DNA from: DATJGR01 sp963787045
GTDB taxonomy: Bacteria > Pseudomonadota > Gammaproteobacteria > Pseudomonadales > Azotimanducaceae
NCBI GenBank assembly: GCA_963787045.1
Contig: CAWBBR010000003.1
Span: forward strand, 310,001-374,000
DNA length: 64,000 bases
Reading direction: 5' to 3'
The notes under the pieces were generated by a model that was not told the DNA's origin, searched no databases, and saw nothing but the letters and a program-made list of their open reading frames with translations. How positions within the stretch are numbered: the stretch's first letter is position 1; each line of letters begins with the position of its first letter. Shown piece by piece: positions 39,457 to 48,484 of the stretch. The position numbers were made by a program, and so were the translations under genes.

Positions 39457-40664
39457 AGCCGCGCGAGTACGTCCAGCCGTCGCGGTTGTTGCACGTACGG
39501 ATTGTTCTCGTCCCAGGCGTAGCCGGCGAGAATCGATGCGATCATCCGCTTCACGTCGGTCTGCTGTCGCTCGAAGAACACGACATCCTGAAAGCGGCCG
39601 TCGTACCACGCGTCGACGAACGCGCGAAACGTGTCGATGCCGCGCCGCAACGGCAGCGCGTAGTCGCGATCCCAGTCGACCTGCTTTCCCGACAGTTGTT
39701 CGTGCAACACGCGCGTGGCGAGAAACGCCGACTTCATCGCGATGGTCACGCCGGACGAAAACACCGGATCGAGAAACTCACCCGCATTTCCGAGCAGCGC
39801 GAATCCGGGTCCCCACAGATGCGTGACGTCGGCGGCGTAGCCCGAGATTTCGCGCACCGGCGTGTCGTAGTCGGCGTCGCCGAGCAGCGTGGCGAGACCT
39901 GGCTCTTGTCTGATCAGCATCTTGATTCGAGTCGGCAGATCCGCGGGTAGCGCCGCGAAGAACTCGTCGCGCGCCACGACGCCGATCGAGCTGCGGCCGT
40001 TGTTGAACGGAATCACCCAGTACCATACGTCGTGATGTTCCGGATGCACCGCGATGAGAATCTTGTTGCGGTCGTGCTCCGGTTGCGAAATCCGATCGGC
40101 CACGTGCGTGAAGATCGAGCGCCGCACCGGAAACGAAGACGGGCGTTCGAGCTTCAGCAACCGCGGCAGCACGCGCCCGAAGCCGCTGGCATCGAGCAGA
40201 AACCGCGCTCGATAATCCAACCTCTCGCCGGCGGCGGTTTGCGCGCGCACCTGCACGTGGTCGTTTGCGAAATCGCACTCGAGTATCTCTTGTTCGTAGC
40301 GTACGTCGGCGCCTTGTCGTTCGGCTTCGCGCGCCAGCAGATGATCGAAATCGGCGCGTACGACCTGAAACGTGGTTCCCCAACCGGGCGAGAGCTTGTC
40401 TCTGAAGTCGAACGCGACCCGTTTGCCGTTGCGCGAAAACACCGCGCCGTTCTTGTGCTGGTATCCGGCGTCTATTACCGGTTGGATCATCCCGGCCGCT
40501 TCGATGAACTGCATGCACTGCGGCAGCAGACTCTCGCCGATCGAGAAGCGGGGAAAACGGGTCTTCTCGAGCACGATGACCTTGTGTCCCTGGGCCGTCA
40601 GCAGAGCGGCGGCGATCGCGCCGCTCGGTCCGGCGCCGATGACGATAACGTCTGTATCCGTCAT
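39444..40664 (-). CDS. FAD-dependent halogenase-like oxidoreductase of the polyene cluster
   Basis: A 406-residue flavoprotein. It starts TDTDVIVIGAGPSGAIAAALL (FAD dinucleotide fold GxGxxG), then EKTRFPRFSIGESLLPQC as in flavin halogenases. It keeps K71 in the HKNGAVF segment, in the place of the K-x-G-x-x-F lysine of single-component halogenases. W214-Y-W216-V-I-P219 matches the WxWxIP halogenase motif. GNAGEFLDPVFSSGV follows. It could halogenate the aryl head group (xanthomonadins are brominated) or act as a desaturase/hydroxylase. The ATG overlaps the exporter stop (ATGA). It is the one gene that breaks collinearity with the E. coli locus. Confidence 0.82.
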   Translation of the reverse strand: MTDTDVIVIGAGPSGAIAAALLTAQGHKVIVLEKTRFPRFSIGESLLPQCMQFIEAAGMIQPVIDAGYQHKNGAVFSRNGKRVAFDFRDKLSPGWGTTFQVVRADFDHLLAREAERQGADVRYEQEILECDFANDHVQVRAQTAAGERLDYRARFLLDASGFGRVLPRLLKLERPSSFPVRRSIFTHVADRISQPEHDRNKILIAVHPEHHDVWYWVIPFNNGRSSIGVVARDEFFAALPADLPTRIKMLIRQEPGLATLLGDADYDTPVREISGYAADVTHLWGPGFALLGNAGEFLDPVFSSGVTIAMKSAFLATRVLHEQLSGKQVDWDRDYALPLRRGIDTFRAFVDAWYDGRFQDVVFFERQQTDVKRMIASILAGYAWDENNPYVQQPRRLDVLARLCRG

Positions 40665-43016
40665 GCGATTCCTTCGAGTTCGTGTGAGGAGTCGGTCGAT
40701 GCGGCAATCGGGGCCAGCAGATACGCAGACGCAATACCGAGCGCCAACGTGATGCCGAAGTCGCGCACCACCGGCGTACTGCTGAGCGACAGCAGGCCGA
40801 ACGAGACCAACGTGGTAGTCGCCGACATCAACACGGCGAGTGCGGTGGGTGCGCTCTCGCGACCGTGGAATGCGAAGAAGATCGCATCGTCGAACGCCAT
40901 GCCGACCACCAGCAGCAATGCGCAGACGGTGAACAGATTCAACGCGAGCCCGCCGGCGGTCAACGCGGCAACCGTGATCAGCGCCGCGCCCAACGGGACG
41001 ATCAGCACGCGCACACCGCGTCGCACGCCGTAGCGCGCACACAACAGTATCGCGGCGGCGGCGTACGCGATCGCCAGCAGCTGTCCGGCGATGGCCCGAT
41101 ACTTCGCCATCGTCGCCGAGATCTCGCCTACACGATCGACGACGGTTACGCCGGGAACCGCCGAAATGGATGCGATGTCGGCCGGCGTGAGGGCGGCATA
41201 GCCGTTCAATGTGACGAGCGATGCGCAGCGCCCGCTGGAACAGCCGAGCCACAACTCGTTCCAGGGGCTGCCGACGAGTCGCGAGCCACTCATCGAGCGG
41301 CAAGTTGCGATCCATTGCGGCGTCGAACTCGGCGCGATGCGCCGACAGCGCCTCCGGCCGTGCGTGCAGCGCGTCGAAGAAATGCTGCATGGAACCGGTG
41401 TCGTAGAGCGTCGTCTTCAACTGTTGATAGTTCGTGCGCTGTTCGTCGGGCGACGGATACACGCTGCTGATCGCCGAATACGCACGCAGCTTGTGACCTT
41501 CGACCAACCGATCGAGTACTGCCCGCACCGACCGCTCGGCAGCCAACGTCGCGTCGTTGGTTGCTCCTTCGACGAGCAGGAACTGGTTGTCGCGACGATC
41601 TGCGACGAGCGATTCGATCTTGGCGGCTTCCTGCGTCAGTTGCGGGGTCCTGGCCTGCAAGAGACGAACATCGTCGCTCGGTTGTACCCAATAGAACAGC
41701 GCCAGCAGTGCCGCCACGCCGAATGCGGCGCAGATGAAGACCCATCGGTCCGCGATGATCGGAAAGCGTTGTGCGTAGGCGAGTCCGACGCGCATCAGGG
41801 TCGGCGGGCTTCGAAGCGCACGGGTGTGCGAAGGCAAGAGCAGCACGACCGTGAGCCACGCACCGAGCAGGCCGGCGCCGCAGAAAACCGCGATCTGACG
41901 CAGCGCGGGAAACGGTGCGATACCGAGGCTCGCGTACGCGGTCAGCGTCGTTGCGAGCCCGAGCGCGAGTCCCGGCAGCACGCGACGGGTCGCGTCTCTC
42001 GGATTCCAGTTCGGCGATCGGAACGCGTCGCACAGATAGTGAAGGGCATAGTCGTCGCTGACGCCGATCAATGTCGCGCCGAATACGAACGTGAGCAGGT
42101 GCACGCGATCGAACAGCCAGATCGAAACCGTGAACGCGACGAGCATGCCGGTCGAGATCGCGAGCGTCGCCAACACCAGGGGTCGCACCGACCTGAACGT
42201 GACGAGGAACAGCAGGATCACGCCGATCATCGATCCGGTGCCGACGGTGGATACTTCGAATTGCGCGCGTTGCGCATTCGTAGCCGCGAACAGCGGAACT
42301 CCCGTTACGAGCAGTTCGACGTTCTGCGTGGCCGCCCACGCGCGGGCGTGTTCGACGAGATCGAGCAGGTTCTCGGTGTCATCGAGATCGAACGCGCCCC
42401 TGACCACGGTCGTCAGGAGTAGCGCATAGTGCGCATCTCCCCGGTGAACCATCGGTGTGCGACCATCGAACAGCTCGATGCCGCTGGGGACGAGCGTGCC
42501 CAGGTAGCGCGGGAACAAACCCAGTGGGTCGGGCACCAGCTGTTGCGTGCGAAGCACGCCGAACGGCCCCAGCGTGTTGTTCAAGGCGGTGTCGACGATC
42601 GATTCGGGATTGCTGCCGAGCGAATGCAGCGTCGTCGGGTCGAGCAGCTGAAATCGATAAGGGAAGAGCCGCGCGTATTTCGAAACGGAACTCTCGTCGG
42701 CCGCCGCATCGACGCGCTGGAACAAGCCGCTTGCTTCGAGCATCTGCAATAGCGTCGCAGCGGACGACGATGCGGCTTCTGCCGATCCGCCGCCAACCAG
42801 CCAGAACATACGGTCTTCCGTAGCGCGCACGAGGCGGGCGCTTGCAGCGGCCACCACTGGATCGTGTTCGGTCTGCGGCAACAGCGCGAGGAAGTCGACG
42901 TCTACGCTATTCGCGCCGTCCCATTTGTGCGCCGCCAACGCGAGTACGATGCCGACCCCGACGAACCAGACGACGTCTGAGCGACTAAGGAGTCTGCTCA
43001 AATTCGCGGCCGACAT
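40661..43016 (-). CDS. apeM: MMPL/RND-type exporter, ApeM-like, one frameshift
   Basis: About 785 residues. The N-terminal helix (SDVVWFVGVGIVLALAAHKWDG) is followed by a periplasmic domain and then RND-like helices, with LLFLVTFRSVRPLVLATLAIS and FVFGATLIGVSDDYALHYLCD (polar helix residues). A second periplasmic domain follows. The frame changes near 41285, after LDEWLATRRQP, into RLVGSPWNELWLGC. The second helix set continues to AFDDAIFFAFHG and ends at 40661. Without the shift, the frame runs falsely into the flavoprotein gene. It would move the lipid-linked polyene towards the outer membrane with the LolA-like and lipoprotein partners. Confidence 0.85.
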
Positions 43017-43578
43017 CGGCTGAAAGAGCAGCGGGATGCTCGACGTCGGAGAAGACGATCGTCACGTCGTCGCCGTTTGCCTCGAGCAGTTTGATCCGAT
43101 GTACCGACGCGCCGCCGTCGATGTCGATGCGCGTGAGCGCGCGCTTCACCGCGGCCGATTTTGGCGTGAGCGCCAGCGCCCATCCGTCGGCGGGCGATGA
43201 ACCGCTGACGACGAACATCCGATCGAGTGCGCTGAGGTCGCCGGCGAGTACGGCATTGAGCAGCTGTCCCACCCATCCCAGTTGCATCGGGTTTGACGCG
43301 GTTGGATGTGCGTCGTCGGAGGTCGGTCGAAATACGAACTGCGCGACGATCGGGTGCTCGACGTGCCAGCTCACACCGCGATCGCGATCGAAATAGAACG
43401 CGCCTTCGGACACCAGTGGCGCGCTCAGCGCGGCCACCGTCGCGGTCTGGGTGAACCGGCCGGTCGTTATGGTCGCGTTGTCGAGCTTGTCGCTCGCGCC
43501 TTTCAGCAGGTGCGCGGAGTCATCGGCCCCGAACGCGAATCCGGACAGCAACAGAATTGCGAGCCCGCGCGCTTTCAA
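42985..43578 (-). CDS. apeL: LolA-like periplasmic carrier, ApeL-like
   Basis: A 197-residue protein starting at a TTG that overlaps the thioesterase stop (TTGA). A short signal peptide (KARGLAILLLSGFAFG then ADD) precedes a LolA-type domain: TTGRFTQTATVAALSAPLVSEG and FYFDRDRGVSWHVEHPIVAQFVF. The rest is SSPADGWALALTPKSAAVKRAL. By analogy with LolA it may shuttle the hydrophobic product or a lipoprotein through the periplasm. It overlaps the exporter gene by 32 bases. Confidence 0.82.
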   Translation of the reverse strand: MKARGLAILLLSGFAFGADDSAHLLKGASDKLDNATITTGRFTQTATVAALSAPLVSEGAFYFDRDRGVSWHVEHPIVAQFVFRPTSDDAHPTASNPMQLGWVGQLLNAVLAGDLSALDRMFVVSGSSPADGWALALTPKSAAVKRALTRIDIDGGASVHRIKLLEANGDDVTIVFSDVEHPAALSADVGREFEQTP

Positions 43579-44006
43579 GCTTCGGTTACTCCGAGGCGTT
43601 GCAGCAGGATCGGCGGCGTAGCAAAGCAGACCGTCTGCGATGCGATATCGACCGCGACTTGTATCGTCGAGCCGCGCGTGAGGCGTTGTCCGGTGATTGC
43701 GTCGGTAATCAGATACGCGATGCGCAGGCGATGCTCGTACTCCTTGATGCTGGCGGTCACGACGATGCGCTGACCGAACGTCGTCGGCTTCGGATACCTG
43801 ATTTTCATTCCGACGATCGGCCACGAATATCCCGATTCGCCCATCTGGCGGTAGTTGTAGCCGATCGAATCGAGCAACGCGCAGCGCGCGATCTCGAAGT
43901 ACTTGGGATAGTGGCCGTGCCAGACGATGCCCATTGCGTCGACATCGTGAAACGGCACGTCGATCGTCACGCTCGCCTGCCACTTGGTGTTCGAAACCGA
44001 CTTCAT
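43575..44006 (-). CDS. apeK: Acyl-ACP/CoA thioesterase, ApeK-like (4HBT family)
   Basis: A 143-residue hotdog thioesterase. The catalytic region VPFHDVDAMGIVWHGHYPKYFE has the Asp and the G-x-V-x-H-x-x-Y pattern of 4-hydroxybenzoyl-CoA-type thioesterases. PIVGMKIRYPKPTTFGQRIVV is the usual second signature. It may release or proofread ACP-bound chains. The ATG overlaps the acyltransferase stop (ATGA) and its own stop overlaps the next gene (TTGA), so it is in the middle of a coupled operon. Confidence 0.88.
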   Translation of the reverse strand: MKSVSNTKWQASVTIDVPFHDVDAMGIVWHGHYPKYFEIARCALLDSIGYNYRQMGESGYSWPIVGMKIRYPKPTTFGQRIVVTASIKEYEHRLRIAYLITDAITGQRLTRGSTIQVAVDIASQTVCFATPPILLQRLGVTEA

Positions 44007-44926
44007 CGCGCGTCGTTCCAGAACGGATAAAAGTTGAACCACTGTAGCGGCGCAGAACGACAGTAGCGCTCGAGCCGTTGCGCGAACTGATGGACGTAAG
44101 TCTGCAGGTCGTCGTCGCGGTTGCCGCGTCCGAGCAATACCCGGTCGCACAGTTGCTCGAGATGGATATGGAAGCGACCGTCTTCGGATAGACAGATCAA
44201 TGTATAGACGGGGCACTTGAGCAGCGCGGCGAGAATGAACGGTCCTTGTGGAAATCGCGCCCGCCGGCCAAGGAAATCCGTGACCGTGAATCGATTGCCT
44301 GACGGCGGCACTCGGTCGCCGGTGACAACGATCAGTTCCCCCGCCGAAAGTTTGTTGCGGAGCTTGATCGCGGTCGACGGATCCATTTCGGTGACCTCGA
44401 TCAGTTCGACGTGCTGATCGGGGCTGACCGATCGCATCACGCGATTGAACTGCTCGGCGTGGGCGGTGTGAACGAGCACGTTGAGCCGAATGTTGCGCAA
44501 CCGCGCCAGCGCGCGACACACCTCGAAACTGCCCATGTGAGCCGTGATCAGCAGCGCGCCTTGGCCCTTGTCGATCATTTCGACCAGTGCTTCCCGTCCT
44601 GAATACGTGACGTCGTCGAGCGTGATCTGCCCGGTCCACGCGGCGAGGCGATAACCGATGCTCCGGGCAAAGCTGAGGAAGTGGCGGAACGTCGTGGCCG
44701 GCGTCGGTTCAACGGGCACTTCCGGTGCGAACGCTCGAAGCGTGTCGATGTAATCGCGCGAGGCCGATCTGGCGACGCGATTCGTGAAGAAGAAGTACGT
44801 GACGACCGGGTAGATCGCAATGAACAAGACGGTTCTGCCCAACACCCGGTAGATCAATACGAGCGCGCGAATGCCCCAGGCGGCACCGACCTCGCGCGTG
44901 TTTGCCCAATGTAGGTTGTTACTCAT
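44003..44926 (-). CDS. LpxL/HtrB-type acyltransferase of the polyene cluster
   Basis: A 307-residue membrane-associated acyltransferase of the lipid A late-acyltransferase family. It has an N-terminal helix (IRALVLIYRVLGRTVLFIAIYPVV), the catalytic H-x4-E motif in LLITAHMGSFE, and the substrate segments VTGDRVPPSGNRF and FPQGPFILAALLKCP. In the E. coli locus this activity is fused with a glycosyltransferase in ApeJ; here the two are separate genes, 9 bases apart. It probably transfers a fatty acid or the polyene onto the lipid anchor. Confidence 0.87.
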   Translation of the reverse strand: MSNNLHWANTREVGAAWGIRALVLIYRVLGRTVLFIAIYPVVTYFFFTNRVARSASRDYIDTLRAFAPEVPVEPTPATTFRHFLSFARSIGYRLAAWTGQITLDDVTYSGREALVEMIDKGQGALLITAHMGSFEVCRALARLRNIRLNVLVHTAHAEQFNRVMRSVSPDQHVELIEVTEMDPSTAIKLRNKLSAGELIVVTGDRVPPSGNRFTVTDFLGRRARFPQGPFILAALLKCPVYTLICLSEDGRFHIHLEQLCDRVLLGRGNRDDDLQTYVHQFAQRLERYCRSAPLQWFNFYPFWNDAR

Positions 44927-44935
44927 TTGCGACCG

Positions 44936-45697
44936 TCATCGTAGTGCATCGGCGCGGCGGGCGCGTCTGCGCAGCAACATCGGAAGACGGATCAGCATGC
45001 CGAAGAACAGCTTCGCGTGCGTGCGGCTGATCAGCACGTTGTCGCGAAACAGGCGGAAGTGCGAGACACCGGCGGCCGGATAGACGACGTTGGTGGGAAC
45101 ATTCACGAACGCACATCCTCGCCAATGTGCGCGAACCAGAACTTCCATGTCGAACTCCATGCGGTCGCCCAACGATTCGTTGTCCAGCAGCGGTGCCATC
45201 TGCGCGAGAGGGTAAACCCGAAAGCCACACATCGAATCGAGGATGTCGCGCGACAACGTGTTCACCCGCACCCAGAAGTGCGTCAGTTCGCGGGCGAGCC
45301 GCCGTATCGTTGGAACGCTGTCGTTGAAGCGCGCTGCACCGATGACGAACGCGTCGGAGTGCAGCTGTGCTTCCTGCAGAAAGCGCCGGATGTCGGCGCA
45401 GTCGTGCTGGCGGTCCGCATCGATCTGCAGCGCGTGCGAGTAGCCGCGGCGCAGCGCGAGTCGCAGTCCGTCCTTTACCGCGGCGCCTTTTCCGCCGTTA
45501 TCGGGCCGATGCAACACTTCGATCCACGCGTGCATTCCGGCGCTGTCGTCGATGATTTTGCGACATTCCTGGTTCGAGCCGTCGTCGACCACGATGCACG
45601 CGATTCCGATCGACGCCACTTCGGCGATCGTCGCCTGGAGCCCGCTTCCGTGGTTGTAGACCGGAATCAACAGGCATGGATTGAACGCGCTAGCCAC
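44936..45697 (-). CDS. Family 2 glycosyltransferase of the polyene cluster
   Basis: About 253 residues. From the GTG at 45697: VASAFNPCLLIPVYNHGSGL, then IACIVVDDGSNQECRK (nucleotide-sugar Asp), NGGKGAAVKDGLRLALRRGY and LQIDADRQHDCADI (DxD-type). The C-terminal half has a hydrophobic stretch and a basic end. It resembles the dolichyl-phosphate mannosyltransferase-like half of ApeJ and would add a sugar to the polyene or its lipid anchor. The GTG overlaps the stop of the dehydratase domain gene (GTGGCTAG). A frameshift upstream makes the two look fused, which I judge an artefact. Confidence 0.85.
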   Translation of the reverse strand: MASAFNPCLLIPVYNHGSGLQATIAEVASIGIACIVVDDGSNQECRKIIDDSAGMHAWIEVLHRPDNGGKGAAVKDGLRLALRRGYSHALQIDADRQHDCADIRRFLQEAQLHSDAFVIGAARFNDSVPTIRRLARELTHFWVRVNTLSRDILDSMCGFRVYPLAQMAPLLDNESLGDRMEFDMEVLVRAHWRGCAFVNVPTNVVYPAAGVSHFRLFRDNVLISRTHAKLFFGMLIRLPMLLRRRARRADALR

Positions 45698-47392
45698 GTT
45701 GGATGAAGCGTCCCGAACTGCAGATAACGCCGTCGATCGCGTAGCTGAACTGGAGTCGTTGTCGGTCGTCCGCAGTGCGAGGCGCAGCGTAACGGTGGTG
45801 TCGGGCGACACGATCCGATTGAACTTGATCGCTTCCATCTGGCGCCAATCGGCTTCGAGTCCGAACAGCTGCTTTGCGAAATGCGCGACCCAGAACAACT
45901 GGGCGATACCGGGAAGCACCGGCGTGCCGGGGAAGTGTCCCTCGAAGTACACGATGCGCTTCGGCACGAACAGGGTGAGCGTCGTTTCGTTGTCGTTGCA
46001 CCATTCGATTGCGGTTACGAGCGGCAATCGCGGGGCACGGATCGGTTCGAACAGCGCGAGCAGCATCGCGGCCGAAGATTTGCCCTGGTCGTTCGCGGGC
46101 AGTTCATCGACGAAGCGCCACTTGCGCGGAATGGTGACCCGATCGAACTGCGCCGCCAGCGCCTGTCGCAACTGTTGTATGTAGCGTCGTCGGCCGTTTG
46201 CATAGAGCGCGCGATAGCCTGTCGAGTCCAACGCGACTACGGCGCACACGATGTCGCGCCGTCCGGGGCGCAACACGCATGCGCAATCGACGATGCCCGG
46301 CATGTCGCACAACGACGTTTCCAGCGCGGTCAGCGAAACGCGTTTTTCCTCTACCTTGACGATGCGATCGATGCGCGCGCCGAGTCGGAACGCGTGGTCG
46401 CCGACGAGTTCGCCGCGATCCCCGGTGAGGTGCCACGCGTCATCCGGCAGGTGCGGCGACCGCACCAACAAACGGCCCTGATCATCGATCCGCACTGCGA
46501 CGCCAGGTAGCGGCGTCCACTCCGTATCGAGGTCGGTTGATCGTTGCTCGCGATACGCGATGCCGCCGGTTTCCGTGCTGCCGTATACCTCGGTGGCCGG
46601 TCGCAGGCGGCCGGCGAGCCGGTGCGCAACCGGCGTCGTGAGCAAGCCGCCCGACGAGAACAGTTTGATGCGCCGCGAGGCGTCGAGCGATTCGAGCACG
46701 TTTGCCGGGATGCGTTTGAGGAACGCGGGACTCGTTACGCAGACAGTTTGGCTATGGCGCGCGGCCAACGTTGCAATCGTTTGCGGATCGCGCACGATTC
46801 CGGCGTAGAACGGTCGCCGTGTTGCGAGCGGCCACAACACCTTGAACAGCAGCCCGTAGATGTGTTGGTGGCTGACCGTCGCGAATACCGGGCAGTCCGC
46901 CAGTTCCGTGCCCCATACATGGTCGAGCGTCGCTACTTCGGCGTCGAGTTGCTGCAGCGTCTTGCGGATCGCTTTGGGTTCACCGGACGAACCAGAGGTG
47001 AACATCAGCAGGTCGGCCTTGGGATCGATGCGTCTGTCGCCACGTGCGTTGGTCGCCTCTCCGGCTTCGCGAATGATCGGCTCGGCGCCCGGAAATTCTC
47101 CGAGCGTCCCGTCTACCAGAGACTGCAGCGACTTGGCGACGGCCGGTGTGTTGAGCGGCGGAACGACCGGTTGTCGACCGCTGATCCATAGCGCGAACAG
47201 ACCGACCGAAAATTGATAAGTGTTGGAGGCATATAGCGCCCAACGGTTCCGATCTGTCGCGGACAGAACGTCGGTCAATCGCGCGACATCGCGATGCCAA
47301 TCGCGCCACGTGCGGATCGCACCGACGTCGTAGCTCAGCGGTGCGTCGTCGTCCGATTGGGCTGCGGCAATCTGTGCGATGGTGGCGGTCAT
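45690..47392 (-). CDS. Bifunctional AMP-ligase / 3-hydroxyacyl-ACP dehydratase, ApeH-ApeI fusion
   Basis: The N-terminal ~450 residues are an acyl-adenylating enzyme: T132-SGSSGEP-K140 (P-loop), VYGSTETGG near 270, HLTGDRGEL near 322 and the catalytic K438 in NDQGKSS. The C-terminal ~110 residues are a hotdog dehydratase: VYFEGHFPGTPVLPGIAQLFW with catalytic H486. Near 45765 a frame change is needed to reach the natural end LQFSYAIDGVICSSGRFIQRG at 45690. The ligase would load an aryl acid starter onto an ACP, and the dehydratase acts in elongation. In E. coli apeH and apeI are separate genes. The ATG overlaps the preceding stop (ATGA). Confidence 0.88.
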
Positions 47393-47934
47393 TGCGCGCG
47401 GACTTGTCGCCGAACCAGGAACTCACCGGCGAACAGCAGCCCCATCAGCAAGTAGGCGATGAGACCGTTGTAGAGACTCCAGAGTTCGACGTTACCGATG
47501 ACGGCGGTGATCAGCGCCAACGATCCGTTGAGCAGGAAAAATCCGAGCCATACCAGCGTCACCTTGCGCGTGTAGGCGACGCCGCTCGCCGGTAGATCGG
47601 GCTCTCGCAGCCGAGCGATGCGCTCGATGACGGTCGGCGGGTAGAGGACCGAATGGCCGAACAGCACGAACAGGATCAGGTTGATGAGCACCGGGTAGTA
47701 GTACAGCGTCGTCTGTGAATCCATCGCAAACACCAGCACGGCAAAGGAGGCGATGCCGCCGAACAACCACGCAGCGTAGCTCGGTGCGTTGCGTCGCCCG
47801 AGCAGGTAGCGCGTGCCGTATACGACCAGCAGGATCAGCGCGAGGAGCCGTGGCTCGAGATGGCCGAGCGTGAAATAGACGACAAACGGATAAAGGATCG
47901 TGAGCGCGACGAAGATGACGTTCAGCAGCGTCAT
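47389..47934 (-). CDS. apeG: Polytopic membrane protein, ApeG-like (COG4648)
   Basis: A 181-residue protein with about five to six membrane helices: LLNVIFVALTILYPFVVYFTLG, LLALILLVVYGTRYLLG, YAAWLFGGIASFAVLVFAM, ILFVLFGHSVLYPPTVIERIARL, and two C-terminal helices. The YPPTVIERIARLREPDLP loop is typical of this family in aryl polyene loci. Function is unknown; a role in membrane handling of the pigment is presumed. Start and stop both overlap neighbours by four bases (ATGA). Confidence 0.87.
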   Translation of the reverse strand: MTLLNVIFVALTILYPFVVYFTLGHLEPRLLALILLVVYGTRYLLGRRNAPSYAAWLFGGIASFAVLVFAMDSQTTLYYYPVLINLILFVLFGHSVLYPPTVIERIARLREPDLPASGVAYTRKVTLVWLGFFLLNGSLALITAVIGNVELWSLYNGLIAYLLMGLLFAGEFLVRRQVRAQ

Positions 47935-48200
47935 GCATGCACGAGGCGAAACACCGCCTCGACGACATCCTCTACGGTACGCGCCGCTTTGAATATCTCC
48001 GGATCGATCTTTTTGCCGGTGATCGTTCGCAGGCGCGCCACCAGATCGACCGCATCGATGCTGTCGATGTCGAGGTCGTCATAGAGGTGCGCATCGGGCG
48101 TGATCAGCGACGTGTCGACCTCGAACATTTCTTCGAGGATCTCGGTCAATCGCTCGAGTATTTCTTCGCGATCGTTCAACTGCTGTGGTTTTGCCGACAT
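47931..48200 (-). CDS. apeF: Acyl carrier protein, ApeF-like
   Basis: An 89-residue acidic ACP. The phosphopantetheine attachment Ser is S47 in the motif DDLDIDSIDAVDL. The helix pattern (REEILERLTEILEEMF and ARTVEDVVEAVFRLV) is normal for type II ACPs. Two ACPs in tandem are a hallmark of aryl polyene clusters. Its stop overlaps the ApeG-like start; it lies 17 bases after the other ACP. Confidence 0.93.
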   Translation of the reverse strand: MSAKPQQLNDREEILERLTEILEEMFEVDTSLITPDAHLYDDLDIDSIDAVDLVARLRTITGKKIDPEIFKAARTVEDVVEAVFRLVHA

Positions 48201-48217
48201 GGGTGAGTGCTGATCCT

Positions 48218-48484
48218 TCAGTGGGTGGCGAACTGGCGGACCAGCTTTGCGAGGCTCGAGATCGATCGAAAGTGTTCGCGTGTGGCTTCTTCTTCGGGAT
48301 CGAGTTCGATGCCGTATTTCTCGTCGAGCACGAGGCCGATCTCGAGCGCGTCGATGGAGTCGAGCCCCAGTCCGCCGTCGTCGCCGAACAGCGGTTCGTC
48401 GGTTTGAATGTCGGCCACGTCGATGTCCTCGAGTTCGAGCGTATCGATGATCAGCCGCTTGAGTTGCGTCTCGAGGTCACTCAT
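48218..48484 (-). CDS. apeE: Acyl carrier protein, ApeE-like
   Basis: An 88-residue acidic ACP. The attachment Ser is S43 in FGDDGGLGLDSIDALEI. The sequence differs clearly from the neighbouring ACP, so the two probably serve different steps or partners, as in E. coli. It overlaps the end of the acyltransferase gene by 8 bases. Confidence 0.93.
   Translation of the reverse strand: MSDLETQLKRLIIDTLELEDIDVADIQTDEPLFGDDGGLGLDSIDALEIGLVLDEKYGIELDPEEEATREHFRSISSLAKLVRQFATH

Noticed and set aside
39444..43016. A 1190-residue open frame joining the MMPL exporter and the flavoprotein.
   Set aside because: The exporter's own C-terminal half is in another frame and ends with an ATGA overlap at the flavoprotein start; the long frame results from one shift near 41285.
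44936..47392. An 818-residue frame joining AMP-ligase, dehydratase and glycosyltransferase.
   Set aside because: The dehydratase's natural end is in the next frame with its own stop, and the glycosyltransferase has a GTG start overlapping it; only the ligase-dehydratase fusion is kept.
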